DNA of 64,000 bases. Source: Bacteroides sp. (GTDB lineage: Bacteria > Bacteroidota > Bacteroidia > Bacteroidales > Bacteroidaceae). The stretch is taken from assembly GCA_021202275.1 (NCBI GenBank), contig JAJQDI010000015.1:100637-164636 (forward strand). Reading direction: 5' to 3'. Made by a program: the position numbers and the translations under genes. Positions 52,221 through 63,129 of the stretch are shown here, piece by piece. Below the pieces are notes generated by a model. That model saw only the letters and a program-made list of their open reading frames with translations, had not been told where the DNA came from and did no database searches. The first letter of the stretch is position 1. Each line of letters begins with the position of its first letter.

Positions 52221-53558
52221 TTACCGGATGGTAGTTGCCTCACCGATCCATCCACCGATCGTGATACGGTCACCGGCTTTGTAACCCAACATGAACAGAT
52301 CCTGCGCAGACGGAGTATAGCGAGAGTAAGTTCCGATCAGTTTGTTAGCTTCTTCCGTAACACTTGGATCTACTGCTTTGGCTCTCTGCAATTTGTCTAC
52401 AATCAGGAAATACGTACATTTGTTCAGTGCCGACTCGTCACTCCAGTTAGGACTGGTCGCGTACAGCTGAGCAATCATGATATAAGGAGCTCCGTAGTTC
52501 TCGTTGTAGCTGATCGCTTTCTGACAATAGCTTCTGGCCTGAGAAAGTTTCTTTGCCGAATTCAATACCGCAGCAGCCATATAGGCTTTTTCTGCTTTTT
52601 TGATATTGTCGGTTTCCAGGTCAATAGACTCGTCGAAGAACTTAACCGCTCCGTCGATATCACCTTTCTTAAATGCCATATACGCGCAACCTGCCGCGGC
52701 ATCGGTAGTAGGTTCGATCTGATACACATAGTAAGATGCCTGGAAGTAAGCTTCCTCTTCGGTACATTTCATCATTTTCATGATGTCGATCACCTTTTTC
52801 AGATATTCCAGGTCATTTTTATTTTCTTCTACCTTATCACCATAGATCTCCTGCAGAGATTCACAGTCCGCGGCACCACTGTTGATAAACAATGCCACCA
52901 GGTTGTCTTTTACATTCTGGAACTGTTCTTTGGCACCGTCTTTGGCGTTTTCAATGGCTTCGTCCACATACTGGGTCGCATTCAGATAATCCTGGATAAA
53001 CTGTTCTTTATGAGACTGGTCTTTCTTGAGTTTGTTCATAGACATTTCCAGGAAATAGTGCAATACCGGCGCCGATGATTGTCCTTGTACCGCGTTGGCG
53101 GATTCGCTCAGCCAGGCATATGCCTGATCCACATCCGGATTAGGTGCGTAACTGATATAATCGATCGCCTTCACTCCGATAGAAGATTCTACTGAAGGAA
53201 CGTTCTTTACTGTTTTCTGGAATTCCGGAATATATTTCAGACGCAGATCATGGACTTCCATGAGTTCGTCGAAATATTTCTTGTATTCTTCGGAAGTATG
53301 GGCATTGTTATTCGCCTTGTTGTCTTCGTCTAAGAAATATTTAAGTATTCTGAAACCATCGGTAAATGTGTAGAAGCGAAGAAGAGGACAATTATCAAGA
53401 ACCACTCTCCAGGGCTGGTAAGCATCCTTGAAGTTTCCTGCTCTTACAGCTTCATGAGACACACTACTGTTCGAAATGCAAATACTGTCAGTTTGTGCCG
53501 AAGCACTGGCCACCCCTGTCATAAGCAGCAACCCAACCAAAAGTGTCTTAATCTTCAT
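52221..53558 (-). CDS. Secreted TPR protein
   Basis: A 445-residue protein with a signal peptide (about 1-21, ending ASAQ) and TPR-like helical pairs. Recognisable units are AVRAGNFKDAYQPWRVVLDNCP at the N terminus, AYMAFKKGDIDGAVKFFDESIDLE and ARSYCQKAISYNENYGAPYIMIAQLYAT later. It ends with a beta-rich stretch (YKAGDRITIGGWIGE). It belongs to the envelope operon between the barrel protein and lptC. Its precise function is unknown; it is probably a periplasmic assembly scaffold. Confidence 0.85.
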   Translation of the reverse strand: MKIKTLLVGLLLMTGVASASAQTDSICISNSSVSHEAVRAGNFKDAYQPWRVVLDNCPLLRFYTFTDGFRILKYFLDEDNKANNNAHTSEEYKKYFDELMEVHDLRLKYIPEFQKTVKNVPSVESSIGVKAIDYISYAPNPDVDQAYAWLSESANAVQGQSSAPVLHYFLEMSMNKLKKDQSHKEQFIQDYLNATQYVDEAIENAKDGAKEQFQNVKDNLVALFINSGAADCESLQEIYGDKVEENKNDLEYLKKVIDIMKMMKCTEEEAYFQASYYVYQIEPTTDAAAGCAYMAFKKGDIDGAVKFFDESIDLETDNIKKAEKAYMAAAVLNSAKKLSQARSYCQKAISYNENYGAPYIMIAQLYATSPNWSDESALNKCTYFLIVDKLQRAKAVDPSVTEEANKLIGTYSRYTPSAQDLFMLGYKAGDRITIGGWIGEATTIR

Positions 53559-53616
53559 CGTATCTAAATTTTAGTAGTTATATAATCACTTTAAACATAA
53601 TATTACTTTTATTGGT

Positions 53617-54863
53617 TTACTCCACTTTCCGTTTGAAGAACCAACGTTCGTTGAAAGTCAGGCCCAGGTTTATTCTTATATAATTTTCATTTATCATATT
53701 GACGCCTCTGCCATCTACCCGTATGTATTGCGCGGAGACGCTGAACATCGAACGCGTCCGTGGAAAAGGGAGTCCGAATCCGGCACTCACTCCATATTCC
53801 CGGGTAGCCCGTCTGCCATTGATTTTATAATACGGGTCGGAATAATAAGCCCCGGCCCTGTAACGCACATGTGACAAATAGTTCTTAGACAACAGGCTGG
53901 GACGATATTCCGCCCCTATCGCTATTTTCGAACGATCGCACAGTTCATTTTCTTCACCGTCGAACTTCACGTCACCCCACTTCTGTAAGGTATAATCGGC
54001 TCCTACGGTCAGACGTTTGTCGTAGACGTAGGTCAGCCCCAGTCCGAAACTATGAGCAAGTCCGTAGTCTACATTTTTTTAACCTGCTGGGAAGTCCCGC
54101 TTCCCGTAGCAATTCCCAGATACGAATTGCTGTTCAGGTTCTTCTTCGGTGAATAAACAGCCCCTACCGTCATCACATGTTTCTTGCCCAGAGGCTGCGT
54201 ATATTGTACACCAAAATCCAATTTATAATCCCGGGCAGACAGATGCAATGTATCTGTATAGTTGTAATTGCTGGAGTTGATATATCCGACAACCATACTA
54301 CGGTCTATCCCTCCCCAGAAATAGGAAGCATTGACCCCTACCGACAGGTTACGCATCACGCGGAATCCCATTCCCAGATACAACTGATGAAACCCGCCAT
54401 CTCCATAAAAGTCCTGACGATTGGCAGGAGTATCATCGTTTCCTTCCGTAATCCGGGTCATATTGTACCCGACATTCGAATAAGGCAACAGTCCCAGACT
54501 CATACCCATCCAGCGTTGCACACGGAACTGCATAGCTACATAGTCAAAACTCGAATTTTTAGCGTTCACCCGGGTGGCTCCTTCACTGAAATTCGTATTC
54601 TGCAAGGTCAGACCTGCATCGAACAAAAAAGTCAGTGAGTCTATAGCCGTGTATGAAGCCGGGTTGACCGGGTTGATGTGAGATCCGTCTCGTAAACCGT
54701 AAGCGACTCCCCCCATAGCCTTGGAATTGGCAAAATTCTGATCCGATAGTTGTCCATATCCGTAGCGTGTGTAAGGAGAGTTCGTATTATTCTGGGCCAC
54801 TGTCAATTGGGGCACAACCGCCACAAATAACAGAGCACAGAACAACTCTTTAAAATCTATCAT
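53617..54863 (-). pseudogene. Outer-membrane beta-barrel protein, split by a frameshift in a poly-A run
   Basis: The N-terminal piece (54863-54069) starts with a signal peptide ending TVAQ, then NSPYTRYGYGQLSD and repeated barrel strands. It stops at QQVKKM because of seven A residues (54074-54080 on the plus-strand T run). With one more A (or two fewer) the frame becomes NVDYGLAHSFGLGLTYVYDKRLTVGADY and joins the 117-residue piece that ends FNERWFFKRKVE, giving about 415 residues. The layout resembles the FadL/PorV-like barrel proteins in this operon in other Bacteroidales. Its start overlaps the coaX stop by 4 bp (54860-54863). The break may be a sequencing artefact. Confidence 0.85.
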
Positions 54864-55579
54864 TTATTATAGTCTAAAATTCTATTTAACCCTTTTAACA
54901 CTAAAAATCTATCTGCAAAGATGATACTTTTTAAGTTCGTATCAAAAGAAAATTCATCTCCACCCGTTAAAAAAATGAAAAGTTCAGGATATTTATCTTT
55001 TAGTGAAGCGATGTAGCCCCGGATCTCATATTCTATGCCACGCTTCACACCAGCGCGTATGGCTGTTTCCGTATTCCGTCCCAGCAAGGGCAACTTTCCC
55101 GCTTCCGGCACCAGCGGCAGCCGTCCGGTATAGTCGTGCAGAGCCTGCAGACGCATCCGGAGTCCGGGAGAAATATTCCCTCCGTGGTACTGTCCCGAAG
55201 CATCGAGAAATTCATAGGTGATCGCGGTACCCGCGTCAATGACCAGCAGGTCACGGCCCGGACACTGCTGCCAAGCTCCCACTACCGCGGCCAGACGATC
55301 CATTCCCAGCGTCTCCGGGGTTTCATACAGATTCACAACGGGCAAAGGGGTCAGGTGATCGAGCCACAGAACAGGGATCTGACCATCCGTCAGAGGTTGC
55401 AAAACCTCCTTCCCGATGTCTGTCACCGTGGAGACGATCGCGGCTTCCACCGGATATTTCGCACATAAGCCAGGCAAACGGGACAGGCTATGATCGTCCA
55501 CACAAACTTCTGCCATCCGGCCCTCGTCGAAAACGGCCAGCTTGACGAATGTATTCCCGACATCTGCGACTAAATTCAT
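54860..55579 (-). CDS. coaX: Type III pantothenate kinase
   Basis: A 239-residue ASKHA-fold kinase for the first step of CoA synthesis. Signature parts are [16 protein letters not shown] (P-loop-like phosphate 1), [15 protein letters not shown], and [31 protein letters not shown] with phosphate-2 Asp and Thr. First gene of the operon that runs to ppiD. The promoter -7 box TATCTTTG lies at 55606-55599. Confidence 0.95.
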   Translation of the reverse strand: MNLVADVGNTFVKLAVFDEGRMAEVCVDDHSLSRLPGLCAKYPVEAAIVSTVTDIGKEVLQPLTDGQIPVLWLDHLTPLPVVNLYETPETLGMDRLAAVVGAWQQCPGRDLLVIDAGTAITYEFLDASGQYHGGNISPGLRMRLQALHDYTGRLPLVPEAGKLPLLGRNTETAIRAGVKRGIEYEIRGYIASLKDKYPELFIFLTGGDEFSFDTNLKSIIFADRFLVLKGLNRILDYNK

Positions 55580-55598
55580 GCTATTTGTTTTTCACTTG

Positions 55599-55606
55599 CA
55601 AAGATA
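55599..55606 (-). promoter_or_regulatory. -7 box of coaX
   Basis: TATCTTTG on the minus strand, 19 bp upstream of the ATG at 55579. Confidence 0.65.
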
Positions 55607-55779
55607 GCTGTTTTTCTCTCAGAAGTGGTGTGTATTTTGTCCGTTTCTTCCGGGAAAATGTACAAATAAAGTCCAGGATAGGTTTGAAAGGATACGTTGG
55701 AGGTTTGAAGTGACAGGTTTTGAGGCAATTGCCGGAAAGAGCAGAGCCACTCTCCGAACAAGAACATACGGTTCCGCGG

Positions 55780-55889
55780 GCTTATAGATCCCGTTTCCGG
55801 AGCTTATAGAACTTGACTCAAATGCTTATGCAACTTCATGCAAGTGCTTATGGAATTCAGCCCGGATGCTTATCCAATCCGGATGAAGT
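55780..55889. repeat. Five phased GCTTAT boxes, 22-bp period
   Basis: GCTTAT starts at 55780, 55802, 55824, 55846 and 55868, exactly 22 bp apart each time. Sequence between boxes is only loosely conserved (often AACTT or CCGGA). The spacing equals two helical turns and puts all boxes on one face of the DNA. The rest of 55607-56528 shows no supported gene; a longer in-frame extension of the next gene exists but lacks coding character. Confidence 0.85.
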
Positions 55890-56528
55890 TCCATAGGCCC
55901 CGGAAACTTCTTCGTTACGCGTCACAGACTTCACGTTACATATCCACACAGTTTTTCCGATAACGAACAGATTATTTTCTGATGTCTGATCCGCGTGCTC
56001 TTTTTATGTAAAGAGTGAGTCTTTTTCTTAATTCTTTCTTATCTCATTCTTATTTTCTATAAAGTTAATTAACTGATTATCAATAATTATTCCCTCAATT
56101 TTTGTACAAGTTTTCCACTATTCCGGAACAGATCCCTGTGAGTTTTTGTACAAATTTTGTATAGTTTTCGTTTTCACACCACACAACTTTTTGATAACCA
56201 AAACATTACAAACAATATTTTTATTGCTTCATTTTTCCCTTCTGAACGCGTTTTGAAATTATCTTTTTTCGATTTTCAGGGAAGTTTTTTCCGTATCAGG
56301 CATATTTCAGCCCGTCACCCTTCCCAGAATCCGTCTGAAAGGGGTATAAAAAGCGATTCTTACTTTTCCTGTTTTTTGTCCCGGAACGTAAAATTTACAG
56401 TTTTTACCGCACGCAAATCGCCGGTTTTCTACACCTGTCGCCCCCTTGAGACAGAGGCTATCATCCCGCCTACATCATGCAACCAGATCCGGCTCCCTGT
56501 CAGAATTGGATTTACAGAAGGAAAAGCC

Positions 56529-56536
56529 TATATTTG
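56529..56536 (+). promoter_or_regulatory. -7 box of the DUF4105 gene
   Basis: TATATTTG followed by CA, 10 bp before the ATG at 56547. This excludes the upstream in-frame start at 56157 and suggests a very short leader, or use of the ATG at 56559. Confidence 0.65.
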
Positions 56537-56546
56537 CAACGCATCA

Positions 56547-57767
56547 ATGAACCGTTTTATGAGCAGATACATTCATTTATTCCTGATTATTTTTTCCTTT
56601 TTCTCAGGGGCGACCATACCGTTAACGGCTTCCACACTGCCTCAGCAGGCAGACGGCTTCGCTCCCCGTTTCAGTCTGCTCACCTGCTCTCCCGGCGAAG
56701 AAATATATTCTTATTTCGGGCACACGGCTATCCGGATGATAAGACCGGAAACAAACAGGGATATTGTATTCAACTACGGAGTATTCAGTTTCAACGCGCC
56801 CAATTTCATCTTACGCTTCGCGTTAGGAGAAACCGATTATCAACTCGCGGTCACCGATTATCATCGGTTTGCCGCGGAATACGATTATTACAACCGGGGC
56901 ATCACCGAACAAGTGCTTTCACTGTCTCCTTCCGAAGCACATAAGCTGGCAGAGTTGCTGGAAGAGAATTATCTTCCCGGGAACCGGGTCTACCGGTATA
57001 ATTTCTTTTACGACAACTGTGCCACACGCCCCAGGGGCATCATAGAGAAGTGTATAGAAGGAAAGATCGTGTATCACTTTCCAGACAGCCTGTCGCAATC
57101 ATACCGCGATATCATTCATATATATACACAGGGACACGACTGGGGACAGTTCGGGATAGATCTTTGCCTGGGAAGCCAGATAGATACCCCGATCACGCAG
57201 CGACAGAAAACATTTGTTCCGGACTATCTGCTATGGGCCTTCCGCGACGCCGAGATCATAGCTCCGGACGGCAGCAGACGCGCGTTGGTGAGTGCGGAAC
57301 ACATCCTTTTGCCGGCACGCACAGACACACAGTCACAGGGTTTCTGTCTGTCTCCCCTCTCCTGCACGTTGTTACTTTTTATGGTAGTGGTTCTCTTCAC
57401 CATCTATGGCCTGCGCCGGAAGAAGAGTTTGTGGGGAGTAGATATGGTGCTGTTTGCCGCGGCCGGAATAGCCGGATGTGTATTGGCTTTTCTGGTATTT
57501 CTATCTCAGCATCCCGGAGTGAGTCCCAATTATCTTCTGTTCGTATTTCATCCGTTGCACCTGTTGCTGCTTCCTTTCTTCCTGTATAAGGAAAAAAACA
57601 GGCAAAGAAGCATCTATCATGTGGCAAACAGCGTTACTTTAACTTTTTTTATACTGTTTATGGCCGTTTTACCCCAAAGAATTGAATGGGCTGTAGTACC
57701 TTTGGCACTTTGTTTGTTGGTACGTTCAGTCAGTAATCTTATACTGACCTATAGAGAAAGAGCATGA
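56547..57767 (+). CDS. DUF4105 (Lnb N-terminal periplasmic domain) membrane protein
   Basis: A 406-residue protein. A signal or anchor helix (about 5-25) precedes the DUF4105/Lnb domain with FSLLTCSPGEEIYSYFGHTAIRM, where His is catalytic-like, and NFFYDNCATRPRGIIEK near residue 155 with a conserved Cys. Four membrane helices form the C-terminal part (from about 270 on). Families with this domain are predicted cysteine-type peptidases or amidases of the NlpC-like class in the periplasm. The start may be four codons later at 56559. The stop overlaps the next gene by 4 bp. Confidence 0.85.
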   Translation: MNRFMSRYIHLFLIIFSFFSGATIPLTASTLPQQADGFAPRFSLLTCSPGEEIYSYFGHTAIRMIRPETNRDIVFNYGVFSFNAPNFILRFALGETDYQLAVTDYHRFAAEYDYYNRGITEQVLSLSPSEAHKLAELLEENYLPGNRVYRYNFFYDNCATRPRGIIEKCIEGKIVYHFPDSLSQSYRDIIHIYTQGHDWGQFGIDLCLGSQIDTPITQRQKTFVPDYLLWAFRDAEIIAPDGSRRALVSAEHILLPARTDTQSQGFCLSPLSCTLLLFMVVVLFTIYGLRRKKSLWGVDMVLFAAAGIAGCVLAFLVFLSQHPGVSPNYLLFVFHPLHLLLLPFFLYKEKNRQRSIYHVANSVTLTFFILFMAVLPQRIEWAVVPLALCLLVRSVSNLILTYRERA

Positions 57768-59347
57768 AAGGAATTATTACCTCTATTTTAACCGTCCTTA
57801 CCTTTACCGGATTACAGGCACAATCTGTTCCCGCAACTCCCCGTCTGATCGTCGGACTCACCATCGATCAGCTGCGTACGGATTACCTGGAGTCTTTTTC
57901 ACCGTTATACGGTGAGAAAGGATTCAAACGCCTCTGGAAAGAAGGAATGGTATATCGCAATGCCTCCTACAATTTCGCGGACGTAGACCGGGCCTCGGCC
58001 ATAGCTGCTATTTATACCGGTACTTCTCCTTCCATGAATGGGATCGTAGGCAACTATTGGTTAGATATCTCTACGCTGCGTCCGGTCAACTGCGTACATG
58101 ACCTTTCGTTCATGGGCAACTATACCGACGAGAGTTCCTCTCCTTCTCAGTTATTGGTCTCTACCCTTGCGGATGAACTGAAAATAGCCACCCAGAACAA
58201 TGCCATCGTATATGCCGTATCTCCTTTCAGAGATGCTGCTATCTTGTCGGCGGGACACGCTGCCAACGGAGCTTTCTGGCTCAATGAGAACACCGGAAAA
58301 TGGTGCAGTACCACTTACTACGCCGATTTTCCCTGGTGGGTGAGCCAGTACAACGACAGAAAAGGGCTTGACTTCCGCATTGAGAATATCGTGTGGCAGC
58401 CTTTGCTACCCTCCGGAAGCTATAAATACCTGCCAGAATGGCGCAGAGACGATTTCCGCTACAAATTCGACGACGACCGCAGGAATAAATTCAGACGTCT
58501 GATCACCAGTCCTTTTGTCAATGACGAGGTCAATCTGCTGGTAGAAGAGATGCTGGAGCATAGTTTTATCGGACAAGACGATGTTCCTGACCTGCTGGCA
58601 CTCACATATTACGCTGGCAACTACGATCGCCGGAGCCCGCAGGAGTATGCAATGGAATTGCAGGACACCTACGCGAGATTGGATCGCAGCATAGAAGACC
58701 TGTTGACGATGCTGGACCGGAAGGTAGGATTGGAGAATATCCTGTTCTTTGTGACCTCTACCGGTTATTCCGATCCGGAAAGCGCGGACATCAGCCTTTA
58801 TCGCATACCGGGCGGAGAATTTCACCTGAACCGTTGTGCTGCCTTGCTAAATATCTACCTGATGGCCACCTATGGCGAAGGGCAGTTTGTGGAAGCCTAC
58901 TACAATCAGAATATCTACCTCAATCACAAACTGATCGAACAAAAGGGGCTCGATCTGGCAGAGATCCAGAACAAAGCAGCCGATTTCCTGATCCAGTTCA
59001 GCGGTGTCAACGAAGTACATTCGGCACACCGCCTGCTCCTGGGAGCCTGGACACCCGAATCGGATAAAATACGGAATGCCTACCATCGCAAACGTTCGGG
59101 AGATCTGATCATCGACGTACTGCCGGGATGGCGGATCATCGATGAGAATCACTCTTATAACAACCGGGTGGTACGCAAAACCTATAGTCCGGCTCCCCTC
59201 ATCTTTATGTCTCCGCACTTCCGTCCGGAGATCATCGAGACTCCGGTGACCATGGATCACATTGCCCCGACTATCGCGCAATGTATGCGCATCAGGGCTC
59301 CCAATGCGTCCGCCTCCCCTCCCCTCTACCGGCACTCATTGCGGTGA
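57764..59347 (+). CDS. Alkaline-phosphatase-fold protein, probably catalytically degenerate
   Basis: A 527-residue protein with a signal peptide (about 1-20, ending LQAQ) and the alkaline phosphatase/phosphodiesterase fold. GLTIDQLRTDYL keeps the first metal-binding Asp (35), and GTSPSMNGIVGN and the LQDTYARLDRSIEDLL helix are recognisable. The other active-site elements are altered. The usual T/S-PGH-type nucleophile stretch is NFADVDRASAI, the D--GH metal site reads NYDRRSPQE, and the TADHG motif is TSTGYSDP. It is likely a non-enzymatic member that binds a ligand or protein. It is coupled to the DUF4105 gene by ATGA and followed by secA. Confidence 0.8.
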   Translation: MKGIITSILTVLTFTGLQAQSVPATPRLIVGLTIDQLRTDYLESFSPLYGEKGFKRLWKEGMVYRNASYNFADVDRASAIAAIYTGTSPSMNGIVGNYWLDISTLRPVNCVHDLSFMGNYTDESSSPSQLLVSTLADELKIATQNNAIVYAVSPFRDAAILSAGHAANGAFWLNENTGKWCSTTYYADFPWWVSQYNDRKGLDFRIENIVWQPLLPSGSYKYLPEWRRDDFRYKFDDDRRNKFRRLITSPFVNDEVNLLVEEMLEHSFIGQDDVPDLLALTYYAGNYDRRSPQEYAMELQDTYARLDRSIEDLLTMLDRKVGLENILFFVTSTGYSDPESADISLYRIPGGEFHLNRCAALLNIYLMATYGEGQFVEAYYNQNIYLNHKLIEQKGLDLAEIQNKAADFLIQFSGVNEVHSAHRLLLGAWTPESDKIRNAYHRKRSGDLIIDVLPGWRIIDENHSYNNRVVRKTYSPAPLIFMSPHFRPEIIETPVTMDHIAPTIAQCMRIRAPNASASPPLYRHSLR

Positions 59348-59396
59348 TTGCCACATTTTTTACATACAAAACGGCAGCAGGTTCGTGTTTTTAGTG

Positions 59397-59404
59397 TAAC
59401 TTTG
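59397..59404 (+). promoter_or_regulatory. -7 box of secA
   Basis: TAACTTTG matches TAnnTTTG, 45 bp before the ATG at 59449. Confidence 0.6.
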
Positions 59405-59448
59405 CCGCTATATTTCACCATAGTAACCAATTAAGCATAAGATATAAA

Positions 59449-62400
59449 ATGGGTTTAAACGATTTTTTAAGTAAATTCTTCGGCAATAAGTCTTCCCGTG
59501 ATATGAAAGAGATACAGCCCTGGGTGGATAAGATCAAGGCTGCTTATCCGGAAATAGAGAAACTCTCCAACGACGGACTGCGCGCGAAGACAGAAGAGCT
59601 CAAACAATATATCCGGGATGCCGCGCGCGACGAACGCGCGAAGGTGGAGGAACTGAAAGCCTCTATCGAGCAGACCGAACTGGAAGACCGCGAACAGATC
59701 TTCGCGGAGATAGATAAGATAGAGAAACAGATCCTGGAGATCTATGAAAAAGCGTTGGATGAAGTACTGCCCGTGGCCTTTTCCATCGTAAAAGATACGG
59801 CGCGCCGCTTCACCGAGAACGAAGAGATCGTAGTGACCGCTACCGAATTCGACCGTACGCTGGCAGCTACCAAAGACTTTGTACGTATCGAAGGTGACAA
59901 GGCCATCTTCCGGAACCATTGGCTGGCGGGTGGTACCGAGATCACCTGGAACATGATCCATTACGATGTACAGCTTTTCGGTGGCGTTGTGTTACACAAA
60001 GGAAGGATCGCGGAGATGGCTACAGGGGAGGGAAAAACCTTAGTAGCAACTTTGCCGGTATTCCTCAACGCGCTGACAGGAAACGGCGTGCATGTGGTTA
60101 CGGTGAACGACTACCTGTCTAAACGTGACTCGGAATGGATGGGACCTTTGTATATGTTCCACGGATTGAGTGTAGATTGTATAGACAAACACCAGCCCAA
60201 TTCGGACAGCCGCCGGCAGGCCTATCTGGCAGATATTACGTTCGGTACCAACAATGAGTTCGGATTCGACTACCTGCGCGACAATATGGCGGTAAGCCCC
60301 AAGGATCTGGTACAACGCCAGCACAACTTTGCCATTGTGGATGAGGTGGACTCGGTATTGATCGATGACGCGCGTACGCCTCTTATCATTTCCGGGCCGG
60401 TGCCTAAAGGAGATGTACAGCTGTTCGAGTCGCTCCGTCCCCTGGTAGAAAGACTGGTAGAGGCACAGAAAGGACTGGCCACCAAATACCTGACAGAGGC
60501 CAAACGCCTGATCGCGTCCGAAGATAAGAAAGAACAGGAAGAAGGCTTCCTGGCACTCTACCGCAGCCACAAAGCTCTTCCGAAAAACAAACCGCTGATC
60601 AAGTTCCTGAGCGAACAGGGCATCAAGACCGGAATGCTCAAGACAGAGGAGATCTACATGGAGCAGAACAACAAACGGATGCATGAGGTGACAGATCCGC
60701 TCTATTTTGTGATCGACGAAAAGATCAACAGTGTGGATCTGACGGACAAGGGTATCGACCTGATCACGGGCAAAGCGGAGGATCCGACCCTGTTTGTACT
60801 CCCCGATATTGCGTCTGAGCTCTCCGCACTGGAAGCTATGGGCCTGTCGGAAGAAGAAAAGCTTCAGAAGAAAGACGAGTTGATGACTAACTACGCGGTC
60901 AAGTCCGAACGCGTACATACCATCAACCAGCTCCTCAAGGCATATACGATGTTCGAGAAAGACGACGAATATGTGGTCATGGACGGGCAGGTGAAGATCG
61001 TAGACGAGCAGACCGGACGTATCATGGAAGGTCGCCGCTACTCCGACGGATTGCACCAGGCCATTGAGGCCAAAGAACGGGTGAAGGTGGAAGCTGCCAC
61101 GCAGACTTTTGCCACGATCACCTTGCAGAACTACTTCCGTATGTATCACAAACTGGCTGGTATGACCGGTACAGCAGAGACGGAAGCCGGAGAGTTCTGG
61201 GACATCTATAAATTAGATGTGGTGGTGATCCCGACAAACCGGCCGATTGCCCGTATAGATATGAACGACCGGGTGTACAAGACCAAACGGGAGAAATACA
61301 AAGCAGTGATCGAGGAGATCGAAGCACTGGTACAGGCGGGACGTCCGGTACTGGTGGGTACTACCTCCGTAGAGATCTCTGAGATATTGGGTAAGATGCT
61401 TGCCATGCGCAGGATCGAGCACAATGTACTGAACGCGAAACTTCACCAGAAAGAGGCGGATATCGTGGCTCAGGCCGGTCAGAAAGGCATCGTGACCATT
61501 GCCACCAACATGGCGGGTCGTGGTACGGACATCAAACTGAGCCCGGAAGTGAAGGCTGCCGGGGGTCTGGCCATCATCGGTACCGAGCGTCACGAATCCA
61601 GACGGGTAGACCGTCAGCTCAGAGGTCGCGCCGGTCGTCAGGGCGACCCCGGTTCCTCCGTATTCTTCGTATCGCTGGAAGACGACCTGATGCGTCTGTT
61701 CTCTTCCGATAAGATCGCTGGGGTGATGGACCGTCTGGGCTTCAAAGAGGGAGAAATGATCGAGCATCCGATGATCTCGAAATCCATAGAACGCGCGCAG
61801 AAGAAGGTAGAAGAGAATAACTTCGGTATCCGTAAGCGTCTGCTGGAATACGATGATGTGATGAACAAACAACGTACGGTTGTATATACCAAACGGCGCC
61901 ACGCCCTGATCGGAGAGCGTATCGGTATGGACATTGCCAATATGATCTGGGACCGTTGCGCAGTGCTGGTTGACACCAACGACTACAAGGAAGCGAAAAT
62001 GGATATTCTTCAGACATTGGCCATGGATCTGCCCTTCAGCGAAGAAGAATTCCGTACGGGCAACAAAACGGAGATGACTGAGAAGGTATTCGAACTGGCG
62101 ATGGACAATTTCAAACGCAAGACGGAAAGACTTTCACAGGTAGCCTTCCCGGTGATCAAACAGGTGTATGAAACACAAGGACAGATGTACGAGAACATCC
62201 TGATCCCTATCACTGACGGAAAACGGATGTACAACATATCCTGCAACCTGAAAGCGGCTTATGACAGCGAATGTAAGGAGGTAGTGAAAGCGTTTGAGAA
62301 ATCGATCCTGCTGCATGTGATTGACGAATGCTGGAAAGAGAACCTGCGTGAACTGGACGAACTGAAACATTCCGTACAGAACGCGAGCTATGAGCAAAAA

Positions 62401-62748
62401 GATCCGTTGTTGATCTATAAGCTGGAGTCTGTGACCCTGTTCGATACGATGGTGAACAAGCTGAACAACCAGACGATCTCTATCCTGATGCGCGGACAGA
62501 TCCCTATTCAGGATCCGGCACAGGTACGCCAGGCAGCGCCTGAGAGACGGCAGGATATGAGTAAATACAGCGAGCAAAAACAGGACCTGAACAACCTGAA
62601 GGATCCGAATCAGGCCGCGGCTGCGCAAAGAGATACGCGTGAGGTCAGACGGGAACCGATACGCAGCGAGAAGACGGTGGGAAGAAACGATCCGTGTCCT
62701 TGCGGAAGTGGCAAGAAATTCAAGAACTGCCACGGTCGCGCAGTATAA
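59449..62748 (+). CDS. secA: Preprotein translocase ATPase SecA
   Basis: A 1099-residue SecA, the motor that drives proteins through SecYEG. Walker A is [11 protein letters not shown], Walker B is [11 protein letters not shown], and the conserved helicase motifs [12 protein letters not shown] and [21 protein letters not shown] are intact. It is longer than E. coli SecA because of insertions in the N-terminal part (about residues 60-110) and around 310-370, as usual in Bacteroidetes. The C-terminal zinc motif [13 protein letters not shown] is present, with a preceding Gln/Glu-rich linker. It has its own promoter. Confidence 0.97.
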   Translation: MGLNDFLSKFFGNKSSRDMKEIQPWVDKIKAAYPEIEKLSNDGLRAKTEELKQYIRDAARDERAKVEELKASIEQTELEDREQIFAEIDKIEKQILEIYEKALDEVLPVAFSIVKDTARRFTENEEIVVTATEFDRTLAATKDFVRIEGDKAIFRNHWLAGGTEITWNMIHYDVQLFGGVVLHKGRIAEMATGEGKTLVATLPVFLNALTGNGVHVVTVNDYLSKRDSEWMGPLYMFHGLSVDCIDKHQPNSDSRRQAYLADITFGTNNEFGFDYLRDNMAVSPKDLVQRQHNFAIVDEVDSVLIDDARTPLIISGPVPKGDVQLFESLRPLVERLVEAQKGLATKYLTEAKRLIASEDKKEQEEGFLALYRSHKALPKNKPLIKFLSEQGIKTGMLKTEEIYMEQNNKRMHEVTDPLYFVIDEKINSVDLTDKGIDLITGKAEDPTLFVLPDIASELSALEAMGLSEEEKLQKKDELMTNYAVKSERVHTINQLLKAYTMFEKDDEYVVMDGQVKIVDEQTGRIMEGRRYSDGLHQAIEAKERVKVEAATQTFATITLQNYFRMYHKLAGMTGTAETEAGEFWDIYKLDVVVIPTNRPIARIDMNDRVYKTKREKYKAVIEEIEALVQAGRPVLVGTTSVEISEILGKMLAMRRIEHNVLNAKLHQKEADIVAQAGQKGIVTIATNMAGRGTDIKLSPEVKAAGGLAIIGTERHESRRVDRQLRGRAGRQGDPGSSVFFVSLEDDLMRLFSSDKIAGVMDRLGFKEGEMIEHPMISKSIERAQKKVEENNFGIRKRLLEYDDVMNKQRTVVYTKRRHALIGERIGMDIANMIWDRCAVLVDTNDYKEAKMDILQTLAMDLPFSEEEFRTGNKTEMTEKVFELAMDNFKRKTERLSQVAFPVIKQVYETQGQMYENILIPITDGKRMYNISCNLKAAYDSECKEVVKAFEKSILLHVIDECWKENLRELDELKHSVQNASYEQKDPLLIYKLESVTLFDTMVNKLNNQTISILMRGQIPIQDPAQVRQAAPERRQDMSKYSEQKQDLNNLKDPNQAAAAQRDTREVRREPIRSEKTVGRNDPCPCGSGKKFKNCHGRAV

Positions 62749-62779
62749 ACTGACACGGAGGGGGCAGTCTCAAAATAGA

Positions 62780-63080
62780 AAAATAAGTGTACCTCTCAAT
62801 CCCGAAGGGACAATCGATTCCAGACTAGGGGTAAGTATACCCATCAGGCTAAGAAAATCAGCAATTTGTATATTGCATGTTTTTCGCTTGCTGTACCTAC
62901 AGTTAACCTCAGCCTGATCCTGTATTCTATCTCAGTCTCTTCTCTGGGTTCCCCAAAGGAGATAGAACCATATAGCCCGGGGTTGCCTTTGGAGAGCGGA
63001 ACGAAAGTGAAGCAAACCAAGGCTACCCCGGGTATATTTATACTCTTTGCTACCCTTATGTATGACATCTTATTCTCCTA
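62780..63080. repeat. Intergenic repeat element downstream of secA
   Basis: It contains GGACAATCGATTCCAG (62810-62825), also seen near 47520, and an imperfect inverted repeat, CCCGGGGTTGCCTTTGG at 62976-62992 with CCAAGGCTACCCCGGG at 63017-63032. Small frames here are not convincing genes. Confidence 0.5.
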
Positions 63081-63129
63081 TTTATAAAAAGATTCAGAGC
63101 TTTTAACAATCAGCTTTATAGAAAAATCG

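Noticed and set aside
55780..55889. 22-bp GCTTAT array considered as a CRISPR remnant
   Set aside because: Only a 6-bp core is conserved, and the period is too short for repeat plus spacer.
56157..56546. 130-codon N-terminal extension of the DUF4105 gene
   Set aside because: A consensus promoter box lies at 56529-56536 and the signal peptide starts after 56547. The extension has no domain and poor coding character.
62639..63087. Small frames downstream of secA
   Set aside because: They lie in an intergenic repeat element and partly overlap the end of secA; no coding support.
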